From Gymnopilus junonius (lineage: Eukaryota; Basidiomycota; Agaricomycetes; Agaricales; Galerinaceae): DNA of 15,641 nt. The stretch spans positions 1-15,641 of the forward strand of contig JADNYJ010000698.1 in assembly GCA_015501075.1 (NCBI GenBank). The letters are read 5' to 3'. The notes under the pieces were generated by a model that was given only the letters and a program-made list of their open reading frames with translations, had not been told where the DNA came from and did not search any database. Made by a program: the position numbers and the translations under genes. Positions 1 through 6,385 of the stretch are shown piece by piece (positions within the stretch are counted from its first letter, which is position 1; every line of letters starts with the position of its first letter).

Positions 1-11
1 TGTCAGCTTTC

Positions 12-158
12 AATAGTAGCTACCACTTTTGAATCATATAATCTGAGAATTGCCAGGGAGCACTTTTCCCAGTTGTCATGGCAGAAAGATATAGGCTAAG
101 CAGCCTTATTTTCTTATATCTATTTCATTTAGGCAGGGTATATCATATTTTTTATATC
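12..158 (+). repeat. Left terminal inverted repeat of the foldback element
   Basis: This segment matches the reverse complement of 4915-5060 at about 95% by eye. Shared landmarks are TCATATAATCTGAGAATTGC, CAGGGAGCACTTTTCCCAGT, GCTAAGCAGCCTTA and TTCATTTAGGCAGGGTATAT. The few differences are mostly single transitions, plus a 2-bp length change next to the tip palindrome. Confidence 0.85.
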
Positions 159-343
159 ATATCATATCATTCATTTCAATTAACTAGGTCATATCATATC
201 ATTCATTTCAATTAACTAGGTCATATCATATCATTCACTTCAATCAGGCAGGCCATATCATATCTTTTTATTTTAATCAAGCATGTTATCTCATATCTTT
301 CATATCAACTAGGCTATATCATATTTTTCATATCATATCTTTC
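159..343 (+). repeat. 32-bp minisatellite in the left foldback arm
   Basis: Six head-to-tail units begin at about 159, 191, 223, 255, 288 and 316. The first three are exactly 32 bp and start ATATCATATCATTC; units 1 and 2 are identical. Later units drift (28-33 bp, ending in variants of AACTAGGTC, CAGGCAGGCC or AAGCATGTT). There are no unique spacers between units. Confidence 0.85.
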
Positions 344-656
344 AAAAAAATTTATTTCATTTTTGGATTGATCTCAATAACATCAAAAATACACCCCATT
401 ATTTATCTAGGTCACATAACTCAAGTCACATGACCTATATCAATCATCTTTCCAATATATCAATGCTTTAGTATATTAATCATATCTTTAACTTAGAGAA
501 TTTTAGACCTTTGTAGACATGTTTGTCTTTGCTAACTTAGATAACTTGATTTAAATAAGGCTCAAATACATATGATATAAGCAGGGGTGCAACTAATATT
601 TACAATTGTTTTGATTTGAGGGCCAGAAAATCACATGACCTAAAGTTGCAGCTATT
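344..656. other. AT-rich inner left arm, no gene seen
   Basis: AT-rich unique sequence lies between the left tandem array and the nested element. I see no open frame, splice pattern or RNA gene. The short string AAATACATATGAT recurs at about 4507 on the same strand in the right arm, but I cannot align the two inner arms convincingly. Confidence 0.5.
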
Positions 657-664
657 GAAATAAG
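657..664. repeat. Target-site duplication, left copy
   Basis: GAAATAAG sits directly outside the AGGAC tip of the nested element. The same eight bases follow the right tip at 4430-4437. Reading the duplication as 8 bp gives both element ends the same first five bases, which a 9-bp reading (TGAAATAAG) does not. Confidence 0.8.
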
Positions 665-695
665 AGGACTCTGATTACTCTGAATAGGTCAGATA
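665..695 (+). repeat. Left terminal inverted repeat of the nested element
   Basis: Thirty-one bases run from AGGAC through CTGATTACTCTGA to AGGTCAGATA. Compared with the other end it has two 1-base gaps and one mismatch. The final GATA is also the start of the first subterminal repeat unit. Confidence 0.85.
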
Positions 696-859
696 AAAAT
701 CCACCCTTCTGCACGGCCTTCAGCCGTGCGAGCTCAGATAATATCCACCCCTCTAGGGCAGGTTCGACAGCCTTGGGTACGATCCTATATCCACCCCAAG
801 CTGGGCCCTAGGCTGTAGGTAAGATACTGTCCACCTATGCCAAAGGTTGGCACCATAGG
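692..859 (+). repeat. Left subterminal TCCACCC/hairpin units (four)
   Basis: Four units lie about 40-46 bp apart. Each has a GATA-like box, a 3-5 base spacer and TCCACC(C/T): 692-706, 737-750, 781-796 (GATC variant) and 823-836. Sequence after the box tends to fold: GCACGGC-cttca-GCCGTGC (711-729, perfect), a weak imperfect stem at 753-775, GGGCCC within an imperfect stem at 799-814, and TGCCAA-agg-TTGGCA with an outer CCTA/TAGG (834-859). The motif is conserved while the palindromes differ. A transposase-binding role is an inference. Confidence 0.65.
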
Positions 860-1421
860 GTTTCGGAAGCTAACTTGATAGGATCAGTTTCATACCTTCC
901 CGTTCAGGTATGGAAACAAACTCGACAGACCCACCGTCAGTTCCGTGCACTTTGGCATCCAAAACTGAAGCCTTTAGGCCTTCCATGGTTCAAACATTTG
1001 CCGGCGAATGCTTTCCTTTATCTCATCCCGGATTCTTCATCAGGAAAAAGGGTCTTGGCTCTGAGGTGGGGAGAGAGAAGTGAGAAGACGGCCAGAGATG
1101 TTCAGAGAACCTCAGAGCCGCAAGAGCGCCAGTCAGGCTCAGAGTGCCACAGAGCAAAGTCTTGACCATGGTCCAAAGCAGCCTTTGCTCTGGGGTACTC
1201 TGACTTTCTCTGCAAATCCCTGTGAGTGTCTCAGAAGTCAGATCTTGACTGGAATACTTGGTATTGAAGCCTCATTTAACTCAGAATAGAGAAGTAAGAG
1301 GTGTAAAAAGAACATATAATCTACATAAGGGGTACATGGGCTGTGTACAGACAAGGGTATCCTAACTACTTGCAGAATAGCACTATTTCCTCTTCTCCTC
1401 TCTACACACAGTAACAGAAAC
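860..1421. other. Left interior of the nested element, no gene recognised
   Basis: A 96-codon plus-strand frame (875-1165) and shorter frames exist, but two overlapping frames are open at once and none resembles a known protein, so I do not call a gene. The stretch 1060-1165 is dense in CAGAG/CTCTG words, as is 3915-3975 near the opposite end. The same word is part of the terminal repeat, but clustering of a 5-base word is weak evidence of function. Confidence 0.4.
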
Positions 1422-2480
1422 CTATCATGGAAGCTTTGATTAGAAAGAGTTAATAAAAGATAGAATAACAAACATACCTGAGTATAGGACAGCATGGTAG
1501 TGAGAAATCAAGCTGAGCACTGTATCAAAGCAGCTGGTTAGCAGTAGAAAGAAATGAAAGGTTAGAGGGTATACCTTCAGAGCTGGCTGCAAGAAGCATA
1601 GTCAAAGCCTATTGAATTACCATGTTAGTGCTACAGAATAGAAAAGGAAAAAAGAAAGAGCATACTGCAGTCAGCAAGGCTGGACAACAGCAGTGGCGGG
1701 TGCGACATATCACACCTGTGCCTGCCAATGTGGAGCCGACAACCAGATGAGCATCCACGATGCAGTTGTAGATGCCAGGGTGAGTGGCAAGAGGTGATGG
1801 AGAGACGAGAAGTGTGAGGACGAGGAGAGGAGAGGCTGGAGAAGATGCGCGCAAAATGGTGGTGGAAGCGAGGACCACGTCGAGGTGCGTTGGCACCCGC
1901 GGAGCTCAGGATATACTGTTAAAGTCATTTGTTAGCATAGAAAAGGAGGGAAGGGAGGACTTACCAGAGCCGCATGAGCAGCCATGACCGCCACATCATG
2001 ACGTGGCCATGCGGCGATCAGCCCGTCGATGGGCTAGGTGGCATGCATGCCAGCATGGAAGGTGGAGGTGGAGTCCAAGTGGGCATGTTGAGGTGTCGAG
2101 ATGGAAGGAGGAGGCGGAAGGAGGCGGTGATGAGGGTGAGAGTATCCTACAAAATGAGTAGTTAATAAGAAAGGGGGAGGATGCACATACCTAGGCCAGC
2201 GACGTTGGATGAAGCGGTGGTGGCAGCTGCCACATCACGACGTGTGTGTCGTGGTTCCAAGCATTGCCAACCAACTGGCATCCATGGGTCGACGTGGATG
2301 CCAGAGGCAGTGGCAAGAGGTCAAGGTGAGCAGAAGGGGTGGAGAGATGAGAAGGGGGAGTGGAGGTGACGGTATAAAGACAAGACTTAGAGAAGTTCAA
2401 ACAGAAGTTCAAACTTCTGTTGATTGCCATCATGTGACATATGGGAAAGTGGTCGACTTTGCATTTGCACTTTCCCACCT
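1422..2480 (-). other. Predicted multi-intron transcribed region, probably non-coding
   Basis: Five intron-like segments follow one another on the minus strand: 2190-2147 (44 bp, GTATGT..GTAG), 1964-1916 (49 bp, GTAAGT, TGCTAACA, ..ACAG), 1665-1609 (57 bp, GTATGC, CACTAAC, ..ATAG), 1574-1520 (55 bp, GTATAC, TGCTAACC, ..ACAG) and 1477-1422 (56 bp, GTATGT, TTCTAATC, ..ATAG). Size, donor, branch point and acceptor all fit basidiomycete introns. The intervening exons do not join into one sustained frame, and stops occur in each. I read this as a spliced non-coding RNA or a dead captured gene. The exact transcript ends are unknown. Confidence 0.4.
1666..2391 (-). repeat. Three diverged exon-like modules in tandem
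   Basis: The exon-like blocks at about 2391-2191, 2146-1965 and 1915-1666 look like diverged copies of one unit. The first and third share CTCTTGCCACT followed by a CCTGGCATC-type string, and in one frame LLPLPLAST against LLPLTLAST. The first two share CACGTCgTGATGTGGC against CACGTCaTGATGTGGC. Each ends at a splice donor, so the unit seems to have been copied together with its flanking intron. Confidence 0.4.
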
Positions 2481-2506
2481 CTCCTTATTCAACAAACGTG
2501 ATCATG

Positions 2507-2528
2507 CGTCGCATTCCACAATGCGACG
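2507..2528. other. Hairpin near the element midpoint (first)
   Basis: CGTCGCAT (2507-2514) and ATGCGACG (2521-2528) are a perfect 8-bp inverted repeat around the loop TCCACA, which resembles the TCCACCC subterminal motif. The midpoint of the nested element is at about 2547. Confidence 0.55.
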
Positions 2529-2569
2529 TTGAATTGTGTTTATTGAGAGGAGGAATTGACGTGCCTTGA

Positions 2570-2625
2570 CGCGTTCAGGGTGAGAGGTCAGCCAGACCCG
2601 GCTGGCCGGCAAACCCTGAGACGCG
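2570..2625. other. Hairpin near the element midpoint (second)
   Basis: CGCGTTCAGGGT (2570-2581) pairs with ACCCTGAGACGCG (2613-2625) apart from one bulged base. An inner stem CAGCC/GGCTG (2589-2604) sits within the loop. It lies between the minus-strand intron series on its left and the plus-strand intron on its right, so it falls in the divergent intergenic position. Confidence 0.55.
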
Positions 2626-2660
2626 ATCAATGGTCTGTGCATCGTTGATGGAGCCCCACT

Positions 2661-2722
2661 CCTCTCTTCCTCTCCATCACCTCCCCTCTTCCTCTTCCTC
2701 TTCCTCCTCCTCCTCCTCCTCC
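2661..2722 (+). repeat. Pyrimidine microsatellite (TCC/TCTTCC)n
   Basis: A low-complexity CT-only tract with (CTTCCT)n passing into (CCT)n. It creates apparent Glu-rich and Gly/Arg-rich minus-strand frames that are artefacts of the repeat. Confidence 0.85.
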
Positions 2723-2850
2723 GTTCTCGCCCCTCCCTCCAACGAGGATGTGGGCTCCTTCAAGCTGGGTGGGGTAGGCTTCATGTAGGGGGACCCATGG
2801 TGTGGGAGGCCCAACAGGTGCATACAAGGGCATACACGTGTTCTGCGCAT

Positions 2851-2922
2851 GTACGCTCTTTTTCTTTTGATATCTTTTCTTGATTCATATTCTACTAACA
2901 AACCTTTGTTTCTTTTTCTTAG
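2851..2922 (+). other. Predicted plus-strand intron
   Basis: The donor is GTACGC at 2851, the branch point CTACTAAC at 2892-2899, and a polypyrimidine tract leads to the acceptor TTCTTAG at 2922; length 72 bp. Branch point and acceptor are strong, the donor is suboptimal. It suggests transcription rightward from the midpoint region, opposite to the minus-strand intron series. Confidence 0.45.
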
Positions 2923-2939
2923 ATTTGATTATATGTTGG

Positions 2940-3560
2940 CCCTAGTGCCTCCTCTGCCCTCCTTGCCATGCAATAGCGAGACGGGCATGGATATTTCCCT
3001 TTCCTTGCAACAACCCCACCCCCCATCTCCCTCGCATGGAAGAGCGAGTCAGAGGTGGGTTACTTCACCTCTCCAACCCAGCCCAGGGCCGTTGCCATCA
3101 CCATCGCTACCTCCCCACTCCTCATCACTCGGGAAGACGAGCAGGAGGTGTGGTGAGGATAGTGGACTCTCCCGCCCTCCCTCTGCTGCCAGCGCCCAAT
3201 GCCACCTCCCTCACATTGAAGAGTGAGTCGGAGGTGGCTCGTCTACCTTTCTGGTAGGCAGTGACTGTTGTCGTCACCGCCATCGCTGCTGCCCACCCTT
3301 CCTCACTTGTCACAGCAAGCTGAAGGTGTGGGTTGCTTGCTGCGGGTTACACCCAGCTGCCCCCCTGCTCCTGGCTCGTTCATGGAGGACAAGCTGGGGT
3401 TGTAGCTGGCACCGTCACACCCCACTACCACCAGCCTATGCCATTGACCTTGCCGCGGCTCCACCCTCTCACTATGCACGAGTTCAGGGTAGATGCCTGT
3501 GGCATTGCATCATGGCTGATGCGCCACGTCCCTCGTCTGTAAGACTGAGTTGAACATGGG
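2940..3560 (+). repeat. GC-rich diverged tandem modules, no gene recognised
   Basis: Blocks at about 3019-3106 and 3210-3297 are diverged copies: CTCGCATGGAAGAGCGAGTC against CTCACATTGAAGAGTGAGTC, each followed by a GAGGTGG string and a Cys/Ala-codon-like CCATCGCT stretch. Looser copies seem to follow near 3300 and 3380. A 125-codon frame (2849-3226) spans the predicted intron and is Pro/Ser-rich, so I regard it as compositional. No known domain is visible. Confidence 0.45.
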
Positions 3561-3949
3561 CATCTTGGATCGTGGCTGCCATGACGATGGTTCACGGCCG
3601 TATCCCCCCTTGCTTGCGAATGCAGGCAGGAGGGTGGGGGTGTGTCCCGTGGTCAACAGTACGAGGCTCTGACTGCCCTGCTCATGCAAGGTGTCGAGCT
3701 GGTCAACAGCTGTGGATACGAAGGCCCCTTTCCCTTACCAGCACCCCTCTTCCTGTCCCTGCAACACAGATTTTGCTCCTGTTGCCTTTCCTTTTCTTTT
3801 TTGTAGTCTACAGCTCATGTATATACAGTAGTCTACTAACTTATAAACTAATACAATTTATTTCTATGCTTATTTGACTGAATTTAAGACAAGCAAAGCA
3901 GTGGGGAAGGGCTGTCAGAGGTGGCCAGAGAGGGACTCAGACCAGCTGA
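3561..3949. other. Right interior of the nested element, no gene recognised
   Basis: GC-rich sequence continues to about 3770 and then turns AT-rich. GTATATAC (3820) and CTACTAAC (3833) resemble splice signals, but the branch point is too close to the donor for a confident intron. No coding frame is convincing. Confidence 0.35.
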
Positions 3950-4204
3950 GAGAACAACAGGGAGCCTCAGAGTTGCTGTAGCGCGGCCGTGCTTTCGGAT
4001 CAGCGGAGAGCTAAAACATGTTTTCCTGATGCTTGCATTCGAGTTGACAAGTCAGATTTATTAGAGTTGACCCCTACTTTTTTTGATCAAGTTTTCTCGA
4101 AGCTACTGATGAATGACAAGCCGATTATAGCAGCAGTGGGACGGTTATTGAAGCGACAAAGGCAGAAGAAGGCGCTGAGTGAGGAAAATCGCGAAATAGA
4201 GTAG
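3950..4204 (+). pseudogene. Possible 3' coding remnant of the nested element
   Basis: A frame opens after a stop at 3947-3949 and ends with TAG at 4202-4204, just before the right subterminal hairpins. From a GTG at 3989 it would give 71 residues; there is no ATG near the start, so an upstream exon would be needed. The composition is protein-like: an acidic/hydrophobic part (KSDLLELTPTFFDQVFSKLL) then a basic, charged tail (KRQRQKKALSEENREIE). The position, ending a short distance inside the right end, is where a transposase gene of an autonomous relative would stop. I do not recognise the family, and the link to a transposase rests on position only. Confidence 0.3.
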
Positions 4205-4277
4205 AAATGAGGCTGCGAGAATTATTACGATTTTTTTACGATTTTTAGGCAATTTTATCCATTTTTTTTCGATGTCA

Positions 4278-4393
4278 GATACGCCGTCCACCCATGGGGA
4301 GGAAATTTTTTTCCTCGGATATGAAATCCACCCAAATTTGGGTCAAATCAGTCACTTTTGTGTCCACCCATGGTGGGCAAAAATCCAGGATTT
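4278..4393 (+). repeat. Right subterminal TCCACCC/hairpin units (three plus a remnant)
   Basis: TCCACCC recurs at 4287-4293, 4327-4333 and 4363-4369; the first two are preceded by GATA and a 5-base spacer. Each overlaps or precedes a palindrome: CCCATGGGG, then GAGGAAA/TTTCCTC (4299-4316), CCCAAATTTGGG (4331-4342), CCACC/GGTGG (4364-4376), and finally AAATCC/GGATTT (4381-4393). The motifs point the same way as those at the left end, so they are direct, not inverted, with respect to the element. Confidence 0.65.
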
Positions 4394-4396
4394 CCG

Positions 4397-4429
4397 TATC
4401 TGACCTATCTCAGAGTAATCAGGGGTCCT
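4397..4429 (-). repeat. Right terminal inverted repeat of the nested element
   Basis: Thirty-three bases, inverted partner of 665-695. Read on the plus strand they run TATCTGACCTATCTCAGAGT and end GGGGTCCT. Confidence 0.85.
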
Positions 4430-4437
4430 GAAATAAG
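4430..4437. repeat. Target-site duplication, right copy
   Basis: GAAATAAG directly follows the right tip (..GGGGTCCT) of the nested element and is identical to 657-664. Confidence 0.8.
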
Positions 4438-4635
4438 GCAGTTTGAAAGTCACATGTTGTATTAATAAGCAAGTTCCCATGCTTTAATTATGGCTTTCAA
4501 TCACTGAAATACATATGATTGAGCTATTTGAAAAATATAAGATAATTGAAATATATGATATAAATAATATAAAATAAAAGATATGAAAGATATAAGATAA
4601 TTGAACTAAATAATATGATTAATATAAAAGATATA
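4438..4635. other. AT-rich inner right arm, no gene seen
   Basis: AT-rich sequence of the outer foldback element runs between the nested insertion and the tandem array. It contains short AATATAAAAGATAT-like strings but no frame or RNA feature. Confidence 0.5.
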
Positions 4636-4914
4636 GGGCAATTGATATGAATGATATGATATAGCCTGGTCAATTGATATGAAAGATATGATATGGCCTA
4701 GTTGATATGAAAGATATGAGATAACGTGCTTGATTGAAATGAATGATATGATATGGCCTACTTGATTAAAATGAATGATATGATATGGCCTACCTGATTA
4801 AAATGAAAAATATGAGATGACATGCTTGATTGAAATGAAAGATATGAGATAATGTGCTTGATTAAAGTGAATGATATGATATGGCCTAGTTAATTGAAAT
4901 AAATGATATAATAT
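4636..4914 (-). repeat. 32-bp minisatellite in the right foldback arm
   Basis: Nine units of the same family lie in inverted orientation, starting at about 4636, 4663, 4695, 4723, 4755, 4787, 4819, 4851 and 4883 (most 32 bp). On the plus strand they read like GGCCTACTTGATTAAAATGA followed by ATGATATGATAT. Unit types alternate between a GGCCTA.. form and an AAcGTGCTTG or GACATGCTTG form. The array has expanded independently of the left one (nine units against six). Confidence 0.85.
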
Positions 4915-5060
4915 GATATAAAAAATATGATATACCCTGCCTAAATGAAATAGATATGAGAAAATTAAGGCTGCTTAGCCCATATCTTTCTGCCATGATA
5001 ACTGGGAAAAGTGCTCCCTGGCAATTCTCAGATTATATGATTCAAGTGGTAGCTACCACT
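4915..5060 (-). repeat. Right terminal inverted repeat of the foldback element
   Basis: Inverted partner of the left terminal repeat. It ends in the 14-bp palindrome GTGGTAGCTACCAC (5046-5059). Sequence beyond 5060 (CAGAACCTTGTG) has no counterpart at the left tip, which sets the boundary. The adjacent sequence on the other side belongs to the chromovirus 3' region or its extra ORF. Confidence 0.85.
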
Positions 5061-5122
5061 CAGAACCTTGTGCTTCAGAAGCCATAATCCCTCGGTCTCC
5101 ATACAGCCATTCAACCAAATGC

Positions 5123-5863
5123 CTATGAGGATTTCTTCTGCTGGTAATACCTCTGCTGGGGGGTGCTCGAGGCTTTGATGTCATCATGAAAGGCCTGAGC
5201 CATCTGGCACCAGGCAGACATAAGCTTGATGTTGCGCTGAACATGCGTGAGCAAATCAACTCCCTTGTTGAATATCATGATGGTGTCAAGGGTTTTCAGA
5301 TCTTCTGAGGGGCAACCCAGCCTGTTCTCCCACAATTCCCTATGAAGGAACATAGCAGTCTTCCATGAGCGGATGCATTGCTTGATTTCCTGCACCCTTT
5401 TCATCAACTCCTTTATGTATGCGGACTTGAAGAATCCACGATTGGGGAAGGTCGACAGCTGCCAGTGGTCCATCAGGGAAGCAAATTCTGGGGAAGAGTT
5501 GCTACCCTGTCGATGAATGAAACCTAACCAAGGGTGGGCAGGGTCAAAGTGTTGAGGTGAAATGGTGGGGTCAAAATGGCCAAGATGACCATCACAACAA
5601 TGAAGGTGGGTGGGGATGTCCACAAAAATGTCAATATCGGAGTCCTTTGTCCCCGGATAAAAAGCAGGCCACATGGAATTCAGGGACCAAAGTTCCCAAA
5701 GGCAGTCTTCTAATCGAACAGCTCTTGTTGAGACCACGCGAAAGGGGGGGAGGAAAAAGCATATGGTGTCGAGGATCATTGGGTGACAGAGATAGCCAGC
5801 GAAGCTTGTGAGATGCTCCGTCGTGAAAGATGGGGTACTATACTGAGTGCGGGATGATGACAT
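5123..5863 (-). CDS. 246-residue ORF of unknown function 3' of pol
   Basis: The ATG at 5863 follows a long CT-rich leader, and the frame runs 246 codons to TAG at 5123-5125. I do not recognise a domain. Visible features are an acidic patch DSDIDIFVDIP (residues 74-84), AHPWLGF (109-115), TFPNRGFFKSAYI (138-150) and a likely helical C-terminal third with alternating basic and hydrophobic residues (150-225). No signal peptide or membrane segment is clear. It lies on the same strand as gag-pol, about 520 bp after the pol stop, so it may be a third ORF of the chromovirus or a separate gene next to it. Another frame stays open through 5053 past its stop, so the original protein may have been longer and been cut by the foldback insertion. 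Unlike gag-pol it has no premature stop, and CGA arginine codons remain (R50, R118). Confidence 0.6.
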   Translation of the reverse strand: MSSSRTQYSTPSFTTEHLTSFAGYLCHPMILDTICFFLPPFRVVSTRAVRLEDCLWELWSLNSMWPAFYPGTKDSDIDIFVDIPTHLHCCDGHLGHFDPTISPQHFDPAHPWLGFIHRQGSNSSPEFASLMDHWQLSTFPNRGFFKSAYIKELMKRVQEIKQCIRSWKTAMFLHRELWENRLGCPSEDLKTLDTIMIFNKGVDLLTHVQRNIKLMSAWCQMAQAFHDDIKASSTPQQRYYQQKKSS

Positions 5864-6385
5864 GACTGAGAAGAAAGAGAGAAAAGAGAGGAGAGAGAAA
5901 AAGAAGGGAAGTCAGAGCTAGGTGCAGCTAAAAGCATGACTCTGAAACTTTGGAAGCCAGGTGCTGCTACAAGCGCAACTCTTGAAAGCTCTGATGACTA
6001 TCACCCTCAAGACCGATCAGATCAGTGCTGCTTCCGAAAGCACGACTTGTGTCTGGTAAGTCTTTTACAGACCCAACTAGAGCCCAGTGCTGATGATGTG
6101 CGACTTGGGTCAGGAGCAGGATAATGGAGAGAGAGGATAATGTGAAAGAAAAAAGGAAACAGTCCAACCAAACTTAGGTTGAAAGGGCTAAACAAACATA
6201 GACAAATAAAAGGGATAAACTACTGAAGAATTAGAGTAGTGAGAATATGGAAACATGTCTTTTATATAAGGAGAATTATGGGTTGAACAGTTCTACTGCT
6301 CAGATAAGTCAAGTAAGGAATAATGAAGAAAATCAGGAAAAGTACGAAGATAATTGGTCTCAGGGGAGAAGGGAAAAAGAGTACC
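5864..6385 (-). promoter_or_regulatory. Spacer with TATA-like box and CT-rich leader before the 246-codon ORF
   Basis: There is no coding frame of note. On the minus strand a TATATAAAAG box (about 6267-6258) lies about 400 bp before the ATG at 5863, and a CT-rich tract (about 5922-5866) sits directly upstream of that ATG. CT-rich stretches near the start site are common in fungal promoters. The layout suggests the ORF has its own promoter, which is an inference. I see no LTR or polypurine tract here. Confidence 0.35.

Larger units (their letters stand above)
665..4429. mobile_element. Nested non-autonomous DNA transposon, 8-bp target duplication
   Basis: The element is flanked on both sides by GAAATAAG (657-664 and 4430-4437), as expected of an 8-bp target-site duplication. 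Its ends are inverted repeats: left 665-695 begins AGGACTCTGATTACTCTGA, and the reverse complement of 4397-4429 begins AGGACCCCTGATTACTCTGA. Both continue to AGGTCAGATA with only small gaps. An 8-bp duplication is known for hAT- and KDZ-type elements among others; I cannot assign the superfamily from this. The 3.7-kb interior is GC-rich, has no recognised transposase domain, and carries subterminal motif and hairpin arrays, a midpoint hairpin pair and splice-like signals on both strands. Confidence 0.85.
12..5060. mobile_element. Foldback-like DNA transposon with long terminal inverted repeats
   Basis: The two ends are inverted copies of each other. The left end from about 12 (AATAGTAGCTACCACTTTTG) matches the reverse complement of the right end at 5060 (AGTGGTAGCTACCACTTGAA), and the match continues with few differences for about 150 bp before passing into related tandem-repeat arrays. 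The palindrome GTGGTAGCTACCAC sits at the right tip and a slightly decayed copy at the left tip. With the nested element at 665-4429 removed, only about 1.3 kb remains, nearly all of it the two arms, and I see no transposase. That fits a foldback-type or otherwise non-autonomous element. Only 11 bases of left flank are visible and no convincing target duplication can be read, so the exact tips and superfamily are uncertain. Confidence 0.8.

Noticed and set aside
159..343. CRISPR-like 32-bp repeats
   Set aside because: Units are contiguous with no unique spacers, are AT-rich and diverged, and recur inverted in the other arm. This is a minisatellite in a transposon, and the surroundings are fungal.
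692..836. GATA boxes as transcription factor sites
   Set aside because: GATA is too short in AT-rich DNA; its fixed spacing to TCCACCC makes a transposon-end repeat a better reading.
875..1165. 96-codon plus-strand ORF
   Set aside because: A second frame is open over the same stretch, and there is no similarity to any family I know and no clear promoter or splice context.
2627..2901. Minus-strand Gly/Arg- and Glu-rich ORFs
   Set aside because: They translate a pyrimidine microsatellite; composition alone keeps the frames open.
2849..3226. 125-codon plus-strand ORF
   Set aside because: It runs through a predicted intron and is Pro/Ser-rich from CCT/CTC repeats, and other frames are open too. 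No domain is visible.
1060..3975. CAGAG/CTCTG word clusters as paired regulatory arrays
   Set aside because: Enriched near both interior ends, but spacing and orientation are irregular, and the word is also common in the second gypsy LTR. I cannot separate it from composition.
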